DNA from: Enterobacter cloacae complex sp. ECNIH7
Lineage (GTDB): Bacteria > Pseudomonadota > Gammaproteobacteria > Enterobacterales > Enterobacteriaceae
Direction: 5' to 3'
Length of the DNA stretch: 64,000 nucleotides
Assembly: GCF_002208095.1 (NCBI RefSeq)
Contig: NZ_CP017990.1
Location: forward strand, 4,340,001-4,404,000
Within the stretch, counting starts at the first letter, position 1, and the number at the start of each line of letters is the position of its first letter. A program made the translations under genes and the position numbers. Below, one piece after another: positions 53,273-63,087 of this stretch. Below the pieces are notes generated by a model that searched no databases, was not told the origin of the DNA, and saw only the letters and a list, made by a program, of their open reading frames with translations.

Positions 53273-54685
53273 TTATGGCGCAGGGTTGATCAGCATCTGC
53301 CCCACGGAGCCCCTGTCCATCATCTCCAGCGTCTGGCTGTGGAACAGGAACGGGAAGTGCGGCCACGAAGGCTGACCATAGTAGACAAGCAGTTCAACCT
53401 GACCGTCCACCCAGACGGTATCTTTCCAGCCGCGGTCTTCCGGGAACGGCATCGCACCGTTGACGTTGCGGATCAGGAATGCCACCCCTTCAATATGGAA
53501 CGACTGCGGCATATCTGAACGGACCGTCCAGCGCTCCCAGGTGCCCTGCTGCGCGGTAATGTCGATGCGGTTGACGTCCCACAGCGCGCCGTTGATGCCC
53601 GGGTCATCGCCCAGGCTGATATCACGGCTGCGCACCGGCGAGCCGCTCATGATCTCCTGCGGCAGCAGGCGCATTGGCAGGCTATCGGTCACCAGCGGCA
53701 GCAGACCGGTCGGGCGCAGGGTCAGCACCAGGGTCGAGACAAGAATGCTCGACGGTTCAAAGAACCCGCGAATGCGGTCCACAATGCTGGCCGCTTCACC
53801 GCAGGTGACAGACACTTCATCCCCGTTGGTCATATCAATGAGAACTTCACGACGTTCTCCCGGCGAGAGCGCCAGCTGTTTGACGGACACCGGGGCCGGT
53901 AAAAAGCCCTGGTCGCCGGAGATCACGTGCAGCGGACGGCCATCGCTCATTTGCAGCTGATAGCGGCGCGAGTTGGACGCGTTGAGCAGGCGCAGGCGCA
54001 CCCAGCCGCGCGAGACCTCGACATACGGGCTTTGCGCGCCGTTGACCAACAGCGTATCGCCGACGAAGCCACCGCTGCCCGGCTCGCTGTATTCCGGCGT
54101 ACCGAAATTATCCAGACGCTTGTCCTGGATGATAATCGGGAAGTCATCCACGCCGTAGTGGTTCGGGATCGGCAGGGATTTGCTGACCTCATCTTCCACC
54201 AGCCACATTCCTGCCAGGCCGTTATAAACCTGCTGCGCCGTACGGTTAGGCGTGTTGGCGTGATACCACAGGGTGGCCGCGCTCTGGCGAATCGGCAGAA
54301 CCGGCGCCCAGTCGGCGCTGGGTGACATCATTCGCGCCGCGCCGCCAATCAACGGGCCGGGCACCTGTAGGCCGCTGATGGTCATGGCAACATTTTCAGG
54401 GGTGCGGTTACTGTAGATGAGCTTTACGTCATCGCCATTCCACACGCGTATGGTCGGCCCAAGGTAACGTCCGTTAATGCCCCAGACCGGCGCGCGCGTT
54501 CCCTGGGTGAAGGACCAGTGGCTGCGCTGCAGCGTCAGGAAAAGCGGCTGACCGCGACGAGATTCAATTAATGGCGGAATAGGCAGCGGCTGTTGCTGCC
54601 CGGCGGCGCTGGCTGTCAGCGGCATCGCACCCGCACAAAGGGCGATCCCGGAAGCCTGAATAAACTGACGCCGACTGAGTGACAT
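53273..54685 (-). CDS. ftsP: FtsP (SufI) cell-division protein
   Basis: A 470-aa exported cupredoxin-fold protein with a Tat signal (SRRQFIQASGIALCAGA, twin Arg). It has three cupredoxin domains like multicopper oxidases but lacks the copper ligands. FtsP protects the divisome under stress. I start at 54685 (MSLSRRQF). The upstream extension to 54796 has no support. It lies 58 bp after plsC on the same strand, as in E. coli. Confidence 0.94.
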   Translation of the reverse strand: MSLSRRQFIQASGIALCAGAMPLTASAAGQQQPLPIPPLIESRRGQPLFLTLQRSHWSFTQGTRAPVWGINGRYLGPTIRVWNGDDVKLIYSNRTPENVAMTISGLQVPGPLIGGAARMMSPSADWAPVLPIRQSAATLWYHANTPNRTAQQVYNGLAGMWLVEDEVSKSLPIPNHYGVDDFPIIIQDKRLDNFGTPEYSEPGSGGFVGDTLLVNGAQSPYVEVSRGWVRLRLLNASNSRRYQLQMSDGRPLHVISGDQGFLPAPVSVKQLALSPGERREVLIDMTNGDEVSVTCGEAASIVDRIRGFFEPSSILVSTLVLTLRPTGLLPLVTDSLPMRLLPQEIMSGSPVRSRDISLGDDPGINGALWDVNRIDITAQQGTWERWTVRSDMPQSFHIEGVAFLIRNVNGAMPFPEDRGWKDTVWVDGQVELLVYYGQPSWPHFPFLFHSQTLEMMDRGSVGQMLINPAP

Positions 54686-54743
54686 ATAAGCTCCATCTGA
54701 AACGACTAACAACGCGGGAATTCGTTTTCCCTTCAACGCCGGA

Positions 54744-55481
54744 TTAAATCTTACCGGCGGCTTCTCTCTCTGCGACTTCTTTGTCGAGCTGCGCAATATG
54801 CTGAGCCATCAGCTCACGGCAGTGCGCTGCCAGCTCGCGCACCTGGTCTTTACCGTATTTGCTGGTATCGACGGGTGGCAGCATTTCGACAATCACCAGC
54901 CCGTTATTCAGGCGGTTAAGATTAATCTTATTCGAAGTATTGGAAACGCACACAGGAATAATTGGAACACCTGCCGCAATTGCGGCATGAAACGCCCCGG
55001 TTTTAAACGGCAGCAGGCCGCGGCCGCGGCTGCGCGTTCCTTCCGGGAACATCCAGATTGAGATTTTGCGCTTTTTAAAATGATTCACCACTTCCGCAAT
55101 GGTGCTGTGCGCTTTCGCGCGGTTGTTACGGTCGATCAGCAGGTTACCGGTCAGCCAGTACAGCTGGCCAAAAAACGGGATCCACAGCAGGCTTTTTTTT
55201 CCCACCGTCACGGTCGGTGGAAGCACGATATTTGCGGCGGTCACCATATCGTAATTGTTCTGATGGTTGGCGATATAGATGGCGTTACCGAAATTCTCCG
55301 CCCCTTCAGGCAGACGTTTTTCAACCTTCAGACCAAACAGCGGCGCAAGACGACCGAACATATGGCCAAAGGTGGCAACATGCTTCGGATTACGCGGGCT
55401 GAAAAGGCAATAAATAGAGCCGAAAATACAGACCAGAATGCAGTAGATTACGGTAAGAATAAGACGAACAATATATAGCAT
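54744..55481 (-). CDS. plsC: 1-acyl-sn-glycerol-3-phosphate acyltransferase
   Basis: A 245-aa inner-membrane enzyme that acylates lysophosphatidic acid to phosphatidic acid. An N-terminal hydrophobic helix is followed by NHQNNYD (the HX4D motif) and FPEGTRSRG. Start at 55481 gives the E. coli length. Follows parC on the same strand and is essential in relatives. Confidence 0.95.
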   Translation of the reverse strand: MLYIVRLILTVIYCILVCIFGSIYCLFSPRNPKHVATFGHMFGRLAPLFGLKVEKRLPEGAENFGNAIYIANHQNNYDMVTAANIVLPPTVTVGKKSLLWIPFFGQLYWLTGNLLIDRNNRAKAHSTIAEVVNHFKKRKISIWMFPEGTRSRGRGLLPFKTGAFHAAIAAGVPIIPVCVSNTSNKINLNRLNNGLVIVEMLPPVDTSKYGKDQVRELAAHCRELMAQHIAQLDKEVAEREAAGKI

Positions 55482-55612
55482 AGCGACCTCTGAAGCCCCA
55501 ACAGCTGACAATTATACTTCACCTGTGGCCAGGTAAGGACTTTATTACGAGCGCGTATTGTTAATCGCAACGCACGAATTAACAACGATTTTACGGGAAA
55601 TTTTATTGAAAC

Positions 55613-55635
55613 TCCCCCTCCGGGCAGAGGGGGAT
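55613..55635 (-). terminator. Hairpin after parC
   Basis: A CCCCCTC/GAGGGGG stem lies just after the parC stop, with a short T-rich tail on the minus strand. Confidence 0.5.
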
Positions 55636-55644
55636 ATCACGACA

Positions 55645-57903
55645 TTACTCTTCGCTGTCACCCGCGGTGCTGCGTGCAGGAGAGTCAATCTCCACGCGGT
55701 CGATGCGCTGCAGGCCGCGCATCAGCGAGCCGCGGCGACCGCGCTCACCCACCACTTTCTGCAGCTCTTCCGGACGCAGCTTGATCTTACGCTTGCCGAC
55801 GTGAATGGTCAGCGTACTCTGCGGCGGCAGGAGGAAGAGGTGCGCCAGGCCATCTTCGCCTTTCGCGGCTTCCGCCGACGGGATGTTGATGATCTTGTTG
55901 CCCTTGCCTTTCGACAGCTCCGGCAGATCGCTGACCGGGAACATCAGCATACGTCCGGCGGTGGTGATCGCCAGCAGCATGTCGCTTTCGTTCTCGATCA
56001 CCAGCGGCGCCATCACGTGGGCGTTGTCCGGCAGGCTAATCAGCGCCTTACCGGCACGGTTACGGGAGACCAGATCGTTGAAGGTACAGATAAAGCCGTA
56101 GCCCGCATCGGACGCCATGAGCAGCTTCTGGTCATCGGCTTCCATCAGCATATGGTCAACCGTCGCACCCGGCGGCAGCGTCAGCTTGCCGGTGAGCGGC
56201 TCGCCCTGCCCGCGCGCGGAAGGCAGCGTAATCGGGTCGATGGCGTAGCTGCGGCCGGTGGAGTCGATAAACGCCACCGGCTGGTTGCTCTTGCCTTTCA
56301 CCGCCGCTTTGAAGCTGTCGCCCGCTTTGTAGCTCAGCCCCGGCGCGTCGATATCGTGGCCTTTGGCGCTGCGCACCCAGCCGCTCTGCGACAGAACAAT
56401 GGTGACCGGCTCGGACGGCTGCATGTCATGCTCGTTCATCGCCTTCGCTTCTTCGCGCTCGTGCAGCGGAGAACGACGGTCGTCGCCGAAGGCGTCTGCA
56501 TCGGCCTGCAGCTCTTTCTTAAGCAGGGTGTTCATCTTGCGCTCGGACGCGAGGATCGCCTGCAGCTGATCGCGCTCTTTTTCCAGCTCGTTCTGCTCGC
56601 CGCGGATCTTCATCTCTTCCAGTTTGGCGAGATGGCGCAGCTTCAGTTCGAGGATCGCTTCGGCCTGGGTTTCGCTGATGCCAAAGCGCGACATCAGCGC
56701 CGGCTTCGGCTCGTCCTCGGTACGGATGATCTCAATCACTTCATCGATATTGAGGAACGCCACCAGCAAACCTTCGAGGATATGCAGGCGCTTAAGCACT
56801 TTCTCCAGACGATGGTTCAGACGACGACGGACAGTATCGCGGCGGAAGGTCAGCCATTCGGTGAGGATCTCCAGCAGATTTTTCACCGCCGGGCGTCCGT
56901 CGAGGCCAATCATGTTCAGGTTGATGCGGTAGCTTTTTTCCAGATCGGTGGTGGCAAACAGGTGGTTCATCACCTGCTCCATGTCCACGCGGTTGGAACG
57001 CGGCACGATAACCAGACGGGTCGGGTTCTCATGATCCGATTCGTCGCGCAGGTCGTCCACCATCGGCAGCTTTTTATTGCGCATCTGGGAGGCGATCTGC
57101 TCCAGCACTTTAGCACCGGAAACCTGATGCGGCAGCGCGGTGATCACCACGGCGCCGTCCTCTTTATTCCACACCGCGCGCATGCGCACGGAGCCGCGAC
57201 CGTTCTGGTAGATTTTGCGGATTTCCGCGCGCGAGGTGATGATCTCAGCTTCGGTCGGGAAATCTGGCCCCTGCACGATATCCAGCAGCTCGTCGAGCGT
57301 CGCTTTCGGCTGCTCGATGAGGGTAATAGCGGCTTTCGCCACTTCACGCAGGTTGTGCGGCGGAATGTCCGTCGCCATACCGACCGCGATACCGGTGGTA
57401 CCGTTCAGCAGGATGTTCGGCAGACGCGCGGGCAGCATCTTCGGCTCCTGCATCGTACCGTCGAAGTTTGGCACCCAGTCAACGGTTCCCTGACCCAGCT
57501 CGCCCAGCAGCACTTCGGCATATTTAGAGAGACGGGATTCGGTATAACGCATCGCCGCGAAGGATTTCGGATCGTCCGGCGCACCCCAGTTCCCCTGCCC
57601 GTCCACCAGCGGGTAGCGGTAAGAGAACGGCTGCGCCATCAGCACCATCGCTTCATAACAGGCGCTGTCGCCGTGCGGGTGGTATTTACCCAGTACGTCA
57701 CCGACGGTACGGGCGGATTTCTTGAACTTGGCGGTGGCGTTCAGCCCCAGTTCGGACATCGCATAGACGATGCGGCGCTGAACGGGCTTCAGGCCATCCC
57801 CGATAAACGGCAACGCCCTGTCCATGATGACGTACATGGAGTAGTTCAGGTAGGCGTTTTCCGTGAATTCATGTAGCGCGAGGCGCTCTGCCATATCGCT
57901 CAT
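55645..57903 (-). CDS. parC: DNA topoisomerase IV subunit A
   Basis: A 752-aa type IIA topoisomerase subunit, E. coli length. The catalytic Tyr120 stands in AAMRYTE, after the quinolone-resistance segment [11 protein letters not shown], where S80 and E84 are wild type. The C-terminal beta-pinwheel follows from about residue 500. With ParE it decatenates daughter chromosomes. The neighbours plsC and ygiW fit the usual order. Confidence 0.97.
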   Translation of the reverse strand: MSDMAERLALHEFTENAYLNYSMYVIMDRALPFIGDGLKPVQRRIVYAMSELGLNATAKFKKSARTVGDVLGKYHPHGDSACYEAMVLMAQPFSYRYPLVDGQGNWGAPDDPKSFAAMRYTESRLSKYAEVLLGELGQGTVDWVPNFDGTMQEPKMLPARLPNILLNGTTGIAVGMATDIPPHNLREVAKAAITLIEQPKATLDELLDIVQGPDFPTEAEIITSRAEIRKIYQNGRGSVRMRAVWNKEDGAVVITALPHQVSGAKVLEQIASQMRNKKLPMVDDLRDESDHENPTRLVIVPRSNRVDMEQVMNHLFATTDLEKSYRINLNMIGLDGRPAVKNLLEILTEWLTFRRDTVRRRLNHRLEKVLKRLHILEGLLVAFLNIDEVIEIIRTEDEPKPALMSRFGISETQAEAILELKLRHLAKLEEMKIRGEQNELEKERDQLQAILASERKMNTLLKKELQADADAFGDDRRSPLHEREEAKAMNEHDMQPSEPVTIVLSQSGWVRSAKGHDIDAPGLSYKAGDSFKAAVKGKSNQPVAFIDSTGRSYAIDPITLPSARGQGEPLTGKLTLPPGATVDHMLMEADDQKLLMASDAGYGFICTFNDLVSRNRAGKALISLPDNAHVMAPLVIENESDMLLAITTAGRMLMFPVSDLPELSKGKGNKIINIPSAEAAKGEDGLAHLFLLPPQSTLTIHVGKRKIKLRPEELQKVVGERGRRGSLMRGLQRIDRVEIDSPARSTAGDSEE

Positions 57904-57991
57904 TACGTGTGATTCCTCAACTCAGAAACCGAAGGGTTTCAGGCAATATTGCCGCAGATACTACCTCATCTGATGAATTGAGTCACAAAGA

Positions 57992-58017
57992 AAAAGGGCC
58001 GCACAGGCGGCCCTTTT
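57992..58017. terminator. Terminator between ygiW and parC
   Basis: AAAAGGGCCGC/GCGGCCCTTTT forms an 11-bp stem with flanking A/T runs just after the ygiW stop. Confidence 0.75.
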
Positions 58018-58021
58018 CGGG

Positions 58022-58423
58022 TTATTTGTTCAGCTTAATAACCTGCTTCACGTCGATTTCAAACTCGTTCCAGTCTTTATCGACTTTACCCTGCAGTTCA
58101 ACTTTATCCTGCGGAGTGACGGTCACGCCGTTCCAGCGCTTGTGGTCAATCTCAACTACGACCGTGCCGGACTCATCGCGGAAGGTGTAGCGGTCATCGG
58201 ACAGGCGCTCGGTAATGTTCCCGCGCAGCTTCACCCAGGCATCGTCCTTCAGGTCTTTCACTTTTGCCGCGGTGGTGAGGTTGGCGTTGTTATCGACAAA
58301 ACCGCCCTGCTGAGTTTGCGTCTGGGTCTGTGTGGCCGATGGGCCAGTAAAACCGCCCTGAGCAGCAAAGACCGGCGCGGTGGTCATCATCATGATGGCA
58401 GCAATTGCAGCGAATTTTTTCAT
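58022..58423 (-). CDS. ygiW: YgiW, periplasmic OB-fold stress protein
   Basis: A 133-aa BOF (bacterial OB-fold) protein with a signal peptide (FAAIAAIMMMTTAPVFA). The OB-fold region runs from AKVKDLKDDAWVKLRG to the end. I choose the ATG at 58423, spaced seven to nine bases from GGGAG. It acts in peroxide and stress resistance (YgiW/VisP). It is divergent from qseBC and shares its control region. Confidence 0.92.
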   Translation of the reverse strand: MKKFAAIAAIMMMTTAPVFAAQGGFTGPSATQTQTQTQQGGFVDNNANLTTAAKVKDLKDDAWVKLRGNITERLSDDRYTFRDESGTVVVEIDHKRWNGVTVTPQDKVELQGKVDKDWNEFEIDVKQVIKLNK

Positions 58424-58473
58424 TTTCATCTCTCCCTTTAATGTCGTTTCGCAATCCATTTAACAGGGTAATC

Positions 58474-58489
58474 CTTAACAACTTCTTAA
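58474..58489. promoter_or_regulatory. QseB/PmrA-type box
   Basis: Two CTTAA repeats spaced six bases apart lie in the ygiW-qseB gap. This is the QseB (PreA) or PmrA recognition pattern and fits the autoregulation of qseBC. Confidence 0.65.
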
Positions 58490-58562
58490 GGGAAAAATTT
58501 ATTTATTATTGCTGTACAGCAGGCGCTTACAGAGGGTTTACTGACGGCATCAAGGAGGGAAC

Positions 58563-59222
58563 ATGCGTATTTTACTGGTAGAAGACGACAGGTTAATCGG
58601 CGACGGTATCAAGGCGGGGCTAAGCAAAATGGGCTTTAGCGTGGACTGGTTTACCGACGGTAAAACCGGCCAGGCCGCTCTCTCCTCTGCACCCTATGAT
58701 GCCGTGGTGCTGGATCTGACGCTGCCGGAAATTGACGGTCTGGACATTCTGCGCGCGTGGCGCGAAAGCGGGCGCAGCGAGCCGGTATTAATTCTGACGG
58801 CGCGGGATGCGCTTAACCAGCGCGTCGAAGGGCTGCGTCTTGGGGCGGATGATTATCTCTGTAAGCCGTTCGCGCTGATCGAAGTGGGTGCCCGCCTCGA
58901 AGCGCTGGTCCGCCGCAGCCACGGCCAGGCGCGTAGCGAACTGCGTCACGGGAAGGTCACGCTCGATCCGACCCGTCTCATCGCCACGCTGGACGGTGAG
59001 CCGCTGACGCTCAAGCCGAAAGAGTTCGCGCTGCTGGAGCTGTTAATGCGTAACGCCGGTCGGGTGCTGCCGCGAAAGCTGATCGAGGAAAAACTCTATA
59101 CCTGGGACGACGACGTCTCCAGCAACGCCATCGAGGTTCACGTCCATCATTTGCGCCGCAAGCTTGGGAGCGAGTTTATCCGCACCGTGCACGGCATCGG
59201 CTACACCCTGGGTAACGCATGA
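58563..59222 (+). CDS. qseB: QseB response regulator
   Basis: A 219-aa OmpR-family regulator. Receiver domain with phosphoacceptor D51 (VVLDLTLP) and K101-type TARDAL; a winged-helix DNA-binding domain at 125-219 ([25 protein letters not shown]). Coupled to qseC by a 4-bp ATGA overlap. It regulates motility and stress genes. Confidence 0.95.
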   Translation: MRILLVEDDRLIGDGIKAGLSKMGFSVDWFTDGKTGQAALSSAPYDAVVLDLTLPEIDGLDILRAWRESGRSEPVLILTARDALNQRVEGLRLGADDYLCKPFALIEVGARLEALVRRSHGQARSELRHGKVTLDPTRLIATLDGEPLTLKPKEFALLELLMRNAGRVLPRKLIEEKLYTWDDDVSSNAIEVHVHHLRRKLGSEFIRTVHGIGYTLGNA

Positions 59223-60568
59223 AACTGACGCAACGCCTTAGCCTTAAGCTGCGCCTGACGCTTCTCTTCCTGCTGCTCTCTCTGACGGCCTGGTTTGCCG
59301 CCAGCCTGGTCGCCTGGCAGCAGACGACCCACAAGCTCGACAAGCTGTTCGATACCCAGCAGATGCTGTTTGCTAAACGGCTGCTGACGATGGATCTGGA
59401 CGAGATCCGCGCCCCCGAACGCATGCGCGAGATCCCGAAAAAAGTGAAGCACGGTCGTCTGGACGACGACGCGCTGGCTTTCGCCATTTACGCCGTCGAC
59501 GGCAAAATGCTCCTCAACGACGGTGAAAACGGACGCGATATTCCGTACCACTATCGCCGCGACGGGTTCGATAACGGGCAGCTACAGGGCGACAACGACG
59601 AGTGGCGTTTTTTATGGCTGACTTCACCTGACGGAAAATACCGCGTGGTGGTCGGCCAGGAGTGGGAGTACCGCGAGGAGATGGCGCTGGACGTGGTCAG
59701 CTCGCAGCTGACCCCCTGGCTGGTGGCGCTGCCCGTGATGTTGCTGCTGCTGATCGTCCTCCTGAGTCGGGAGCTGAAGCCGCTGAAAAAGCTGGCGCAG
59801 ACCCTGCGCTCCCGCTCGCCGGATGCCACCGATAAACTGCCGACGGAGGGCCTTCCTACGGAAGTGCGCCCCCTGCTCGACGCGCTGAATCATCTCTTCG
59901 CGCGCACCCAGGAGATGATGACCCGCGAGCGCCGCTTTACGTCCGATGCCGCCCACGAGCTACGCAGCCCGCTGGCGGCACTGAAGGTGCAAACTGACGT
60001 GGCGCAGCTGTATCAGGACGATCCCGAGGCGCAGTCCAAAGCCCTTTCGCAGCTACATGCGGGTATCGACCGCGCCTCCCGGCTGGTGGATCAACTCCTC
60101 ACGCTGTCGCGTCTGGACTCGCTGGATAACCTTGACGATGTCGAACCGATTCCCCTGGCCGACTTGCTGCAGTCAGCCGTGCTGGATATCTGGCATCCGG
60201 CGCAGCAGGCGGGCATTGATCTTCGCCTGAACATCCATGCACCAGAGGTTACACGCACGGGCCAGCAGCTCCTCATGAGCCTGCTGGTGCGCAACCTGCT
60301 GGATAACGCGATTCGCTACAGCCCGCGCGGCAGCGTGGTGGACGTGACGCTGGACGCGCGTGGCTTTACCGTGCGCGACAACGGTCCAGGCATTTCACCT
60401 GACGCGCTGGCGCGCGTCGGCGAGCGCTTTTATCGTCCGCCGGGTCAGGATGCCACGGGCAGCGGGCTGGGGTTATCCATTGTAAAACGCATCGCCACCC
60501 TACACGGGATGCGCGTTTCGCTGAGCAATGCGCCTGAAGGCGGTTTTGAAGTGAAGGTCAGCTGGTAG
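59219..60568 (+). CDS. qseC: QseC sensor histidine kinase
   Basis: A 449-aa membrane kinase. Two helices at about 11-34 and 166-183 flank a periplasmic sensor. The phosphoryl H246 is in [11 protein letters not shown]-box [11 protein letters not shown]1 DNGPGIS and G2 GSGLGLSI follow. It senses autoinducer-3/adrenergic signals and phosphorylates QseB. Confidence 0.95.
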   Translation: MKLTQRLSLKLRLTLLFLLLSLTAWFAASLVAWQQTTHKLDKLFDTQQMLFAKRLLTMDLDEIRAPERMREIPKKVKHGRLDDDALAFAIYAVDGKMLLNDGENGRDIPYHYRRDGFDNGQLQGDNDEWRFLWLTSPDGKYRVVVGQEWEYREEMALDVVSSQLTPWLVALPVMLLLLIVLLSRELKPLKKLAQTLRSRSPDATDKLPTEGLPTEVRPLLDALNHLFARTQEMMTRERRFTSDAAHELRSPLAALKVQTDVAQLYQDDPEAQSKALSQLHAGIDRASRLVDQLLTLSRLDSLDNLDDVEPIPLADLLQSAVLDIWHPAQQAGIDLRLNIHAPEVTRTGQQLLMSLLVRNLLDNAIRYSPRGSVVDVTLDARGFTVRDNGPGISPDALARVGERFYRPPGQDATGSGLGLSIVKRIATLHGMRVSLSNAPEGGFEVKVSW

Positions 60569-60672
60569 GGATTATTGCGTTTAACGCAAAAGACTTTGCA
60601 CATTTTGCTCATTTTACCGCACCGTCCTCGCGCGTAGAATACTGGCCATACTCTCATCATCGAGGACAAATA

Positions 60673-61254
60673 ATGAGCAACATCCTGATTATCAACGGTG
60701 CAAAAGAATTTGCGCATTCTAAAGGCCAGCTGAATGACACCCTGACCGAGGTCGCGGACGGTTTCCTGCGCGACGCCGGGCATGATGTTAAGGTCGTGCG
60801 CGCGGACAGCAATTATGACGTGAAGGCCGAAGTGCAGAACTTCCTGTGGGCTGACGTGGTGATCTGGCAGATGCCAGGCTGGTGGATGGGCGCGCCGTGG
60901 ACCGTAAAAAAATACATGGACGACGTGTTCACCGAAGGTCACGGTTCACTGTATGCCAGCGATGGCCGCACCCGCTCTGACGCCTCCAAAAAATACGGCT
61001 CGGGCGGCCTGATTCAGGGCAAAAAATATATGCTCTCGCTGACCTGGAACGCCCCGCTGGAAGCCTTCACCGATAAAGATCAGTTCTTCGAAGGCGTGGG
61101 CGTCGACGGCGCGTACCTGCCGTTCCACAAGGCTAACCAGTTCCTGGGCATGGATCCGCTGCCGACCTTTATCGTCAACGACGTGATTAAAATGCCTGAC
61201 GTCCCGAGCTATATCGCAGAATATCGCAAGCATCTCGCGAAAATTTTTGCTTAA
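60673..61254 (+). CDS. mdaB: MdaB NADPH:quinone reductase
   Basis: A 193-aa FAD flavodoxin-fold reductase (LIINGAKEFAHSKGQLN, then MPGWWMGAPWTVKKYMDDV). It performs two-electron reduction of quinones and protects from oxidative stress. It pairs with YgiN just downstream, which has the opposite action. E. coli gene length. Confidence 0.95.
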   Translation: MSNILIINGAKEFAHSKGQLNDTLTEVADGFLRDAGHDVKVVRADSNYDVKAEVQNFLWADVVIWQMPGWWMGAPWTVKKYMDDVFTEGHGSLYASDGRTRSDASKKYGSGGLIQGKKYMLSLTWNAPLEAFTDKDQFFEGVGVDGAYLPFHKANQFLGMDPLPTFIVNDVIKMPDVPSYIAEYRKHLAKIFA

Positions 61255-61285
61255 CTGGTAGCCTGGAATTAAAGGAGTAGTAAAC

Positions 61286-61600
61286 ATGCTTACCGTAATC
61301 GCAGAAATCCGTACTCGTCCAGGTCAACATCACCGTCAGGCGGTGCTGGATCAGTTCGTGAAAATTATCCCGACCGTACTGAAAGAAGAAGGCTGCCACG
61401 GCTACGCGCCGATGGTGGATGCCGCCACTGACGCCAGCTTCCAGGCGACCGCGCCAGACTCAATCATCATGGTTGAGCAGTGGGAAACCGTCGCGCACCT
61501 TGAAGCGCACCTGCAGACCCCTCACATGAAAGCGTGGAGCGATGCGGTGAAGGGTGACGTGCTGGAGACCCACATCCGCATTCTGGAGCAAGGGGTTTAA
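61286..61600 (+). CDS. ygiN: YgiN quinol monooxygenase
   Basis: A 104-aa ABM-fold protein (MLTVIAEIRTRPGQHHR, HGYAPMVD, VEQWETVAHLEAHL). It oxidises menadiol back to quinone, completing a quinone redox cycle with MdaB. It follows 31 bp after mdaB with GGAGTA upstream, so the two form an operon. Confidence 0.94.
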   Translation: MLTVIAEIRTRPGQHHRQAVLDQFVKIIPTVLKEEGCHGYAPMVDAATDASFQATAPDSIIMVEQWETVAHLEAHLQTPHMKAWSDAVKGDVLETHIRILEQGV

Positions 61601-61650
61601 GTTTCCCCTCACCCCGCCCTCTCCCACAGGGAGAGGACGAACAGATCCAG

Positions 61651-61683
61651 GCCCGGTGAGCGTCAGCGCTACCGGGTTTTTTA
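61651..61683 (+). terminator. Terminator after ygiN
   Basis: GCCCGGTGAGCG-type stem with complementary CGCTACCGGG and a run of six T. A further GAGAGG/CCTCTC hairpin precedes it. Confidence 0.75.
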
Positions 61684-61741
61684 TCAGCTTAAAACTCAAC
61701 TGCTATGCTTATTCTGACTTCATGATTAACAGGAGGATGGA

Positions 61742-62182
61742 ATGGGTCTTTTTAACTTCGTGAAAGAAGCAGGCGAAAAGCTATGGGATAACCTGACCGA
61801 TCATAAAGGCCAGAGTGACAAAATCACCGAGCATCTCAAAAAACTCAATATTCCCGGTTCAGATAAGGTTCAGGTTAACGTTACCGACGGCAAAGCCAGC
61901 GTGACGGGTGACGGGCTGACCCAGGAGCAGAAAGAAAAAATCCAGGTCGCCGTCGGGAACATCGCGGGCGTCAGCGAGGTGGAGAACAACATCACCGCGA
62001 CCGATGCCAAAGATGAAGCCACCTACTATACGGTGAAATCCGGCGATACCCTGAGCGCTATCTCCAAAACCGTCTACGGCGATGCCAACAAGTACAATAA
62101 GATTTTTGAGGCTAACCGCCCGATGCTCTCCAGCCCGGATAAAATCTATCCTGGCCAGACGCTGCGTATTCCTAAGGCGTGA
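61742..62182 (+). CDS. BON-LysM protein like Kbp (YgaU)
   Basis: A 146-aa protein closely resembling Kbp/Yga[19 protein letters not shown], a BON domain (about 20-85, ending in [10 protein letters not shown]) and a LysM domain ([15 protein letters not shown] to the end). Kbp binds K+ in the cytoplasm despite its LysM. Placement after ygiN differs from E. coli, so it may be a second copy in this genus. Confidence 0.85.
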   Translation: MGLFNFVKEAGEKLWDNLTDHKGQSDKITEHLKKLNIPGSDKVQVNVTDGKASVTGDGLTQEQKEKIQVAVGNIAGVSEVENNITATDAKDEATYYTVKSGDTLSAISKTVYGDANKYNKIFEANRPMLSSPDKIYPGQTLRIPKA

Positions 62183-62199
62183 TCCGCGAGCCGGGGAAA

Positions 62200-63087
62200 T
62201 CAGCTGCTTTTCTTCCCCGGTTTTAACCCACGATGTAACTCGTTGATGCGCTTCATCGACTTGATGGTGCGCTGCGGCTCGGTGGAGGCCACGGATAAAA
62301 TAATCATCTCCAGACACAGCAGCACCGTACCGTGGAGCGGAATTTTGCCTTTTTCGCCGCCGCGCGGAACGTGAATCACCACGCTGGCCTCCTTGCTGAA
62401 GCGTGAGTCGAGGGCGTTGGTCAGCAGGATGGTTGGAATGCCCAGACGCTTCGCTTCACGCAGCGTGGTTTGCCCCTCCCGGTGCGCGGATTTCTGCGCC
62501 ATCATCACCAGCACGTCGCCGCGCTGAAGCGCAATCAGCTGCTCGGCAAGCCCTATTCCGGTACGGTTAAGCGGCGTGGCGGGTAACCCCATTCGGCTGA
62601 ACAGCCTGGCGGTGTACTCGGCCAGAATGCCGGAGGCGCCAATGCCAAATATGGCGACCTGCCTCGTCTGCGCCAGCAGAGAGACGGCCTGGGCCATCGC
62701 GTAGCGGTTGTGGGGCTCGGATAACACTTCGCAGGTGTGCTGATGCCCCTCCAGCACGAAATCAATGCTCGCGTTGACGTCGCTGGCGAGCGTATTCACC
62801 GTGGTGGACATCTTTTCGCTGGAGGTGACCACCGGACCAAACCACTGCTCCAGCGTTTGCTTGAGATCGCGCAGCCCGGCGAAACCCAGCGCCTGAATGG
62901 CGCGGACCACCGTGGCGTCTGAGGTTTTCAACAGCGTCGCGATCTCCATTGCGGTCTGTTCCATCACCGCTTCTCGGTTGTCATGAATATAGCGTGCAAC
63001 CTGCAGCAGACGCGGCGTCAGCTGATGCGCGCGCGCGCGAAAGCGGTCGCCATAGACATCCACGCGCCCTTTCTCTTTGCGGATCAC
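62200..63087 (-). CDS. RpiR/MurR-family regulator
   Basis: A 295-aa HTH_6 regulator: helix-turn-helix (AMEIATLLKTSDATVVRAIQALG) followed by a SIS sugar-phosphate isomerase-type domain (VAIFGIGASGILAEYTARLFSRMG). The typical members sense sugar phosphates. Here it overlaps the end of a siderophore-binding protein by 4 bp, indicating one transcript and an unusual link to iron uptake. The effector is unknown. Confidence 0.85.
   Translation of the reverse strand: MIRKEKGRVDVYGDRFRARAHQLTPRLLQVARYIHDNREAVMEQTAMEIATLLKTSDATVVRAIQALGFAGLRDLKQTLEQWFGPVVTSSEKMSTTVNTLASDVNASIDFVLEGHQHTCEVLSEPHNRYAMAQAVSLLAQTRQVAIFGIGASGILAEYTARLFSRMGLPATPLNRTGIGLAEQLIALQRGDVLVMMAQKSAHREGQTTLREAKRLGIPTILLTNALDSRFSKEASVVIHVPRGGEKGKIPLHGTVLLCLEMIILSVASTEPQRTIKSMKRINELHRGLKPGKKSS

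Noticed and set aside
55558..57876. 772-codon plus-strand frame opposite parC
   Set aside because: parC on the minus strand is unmistakable. The long antisense frame reflects high GC and codon bias.
55645..57903. Quinolone-resistance mutation in parC
   Set aside because: S80 and E84 are both wild type.
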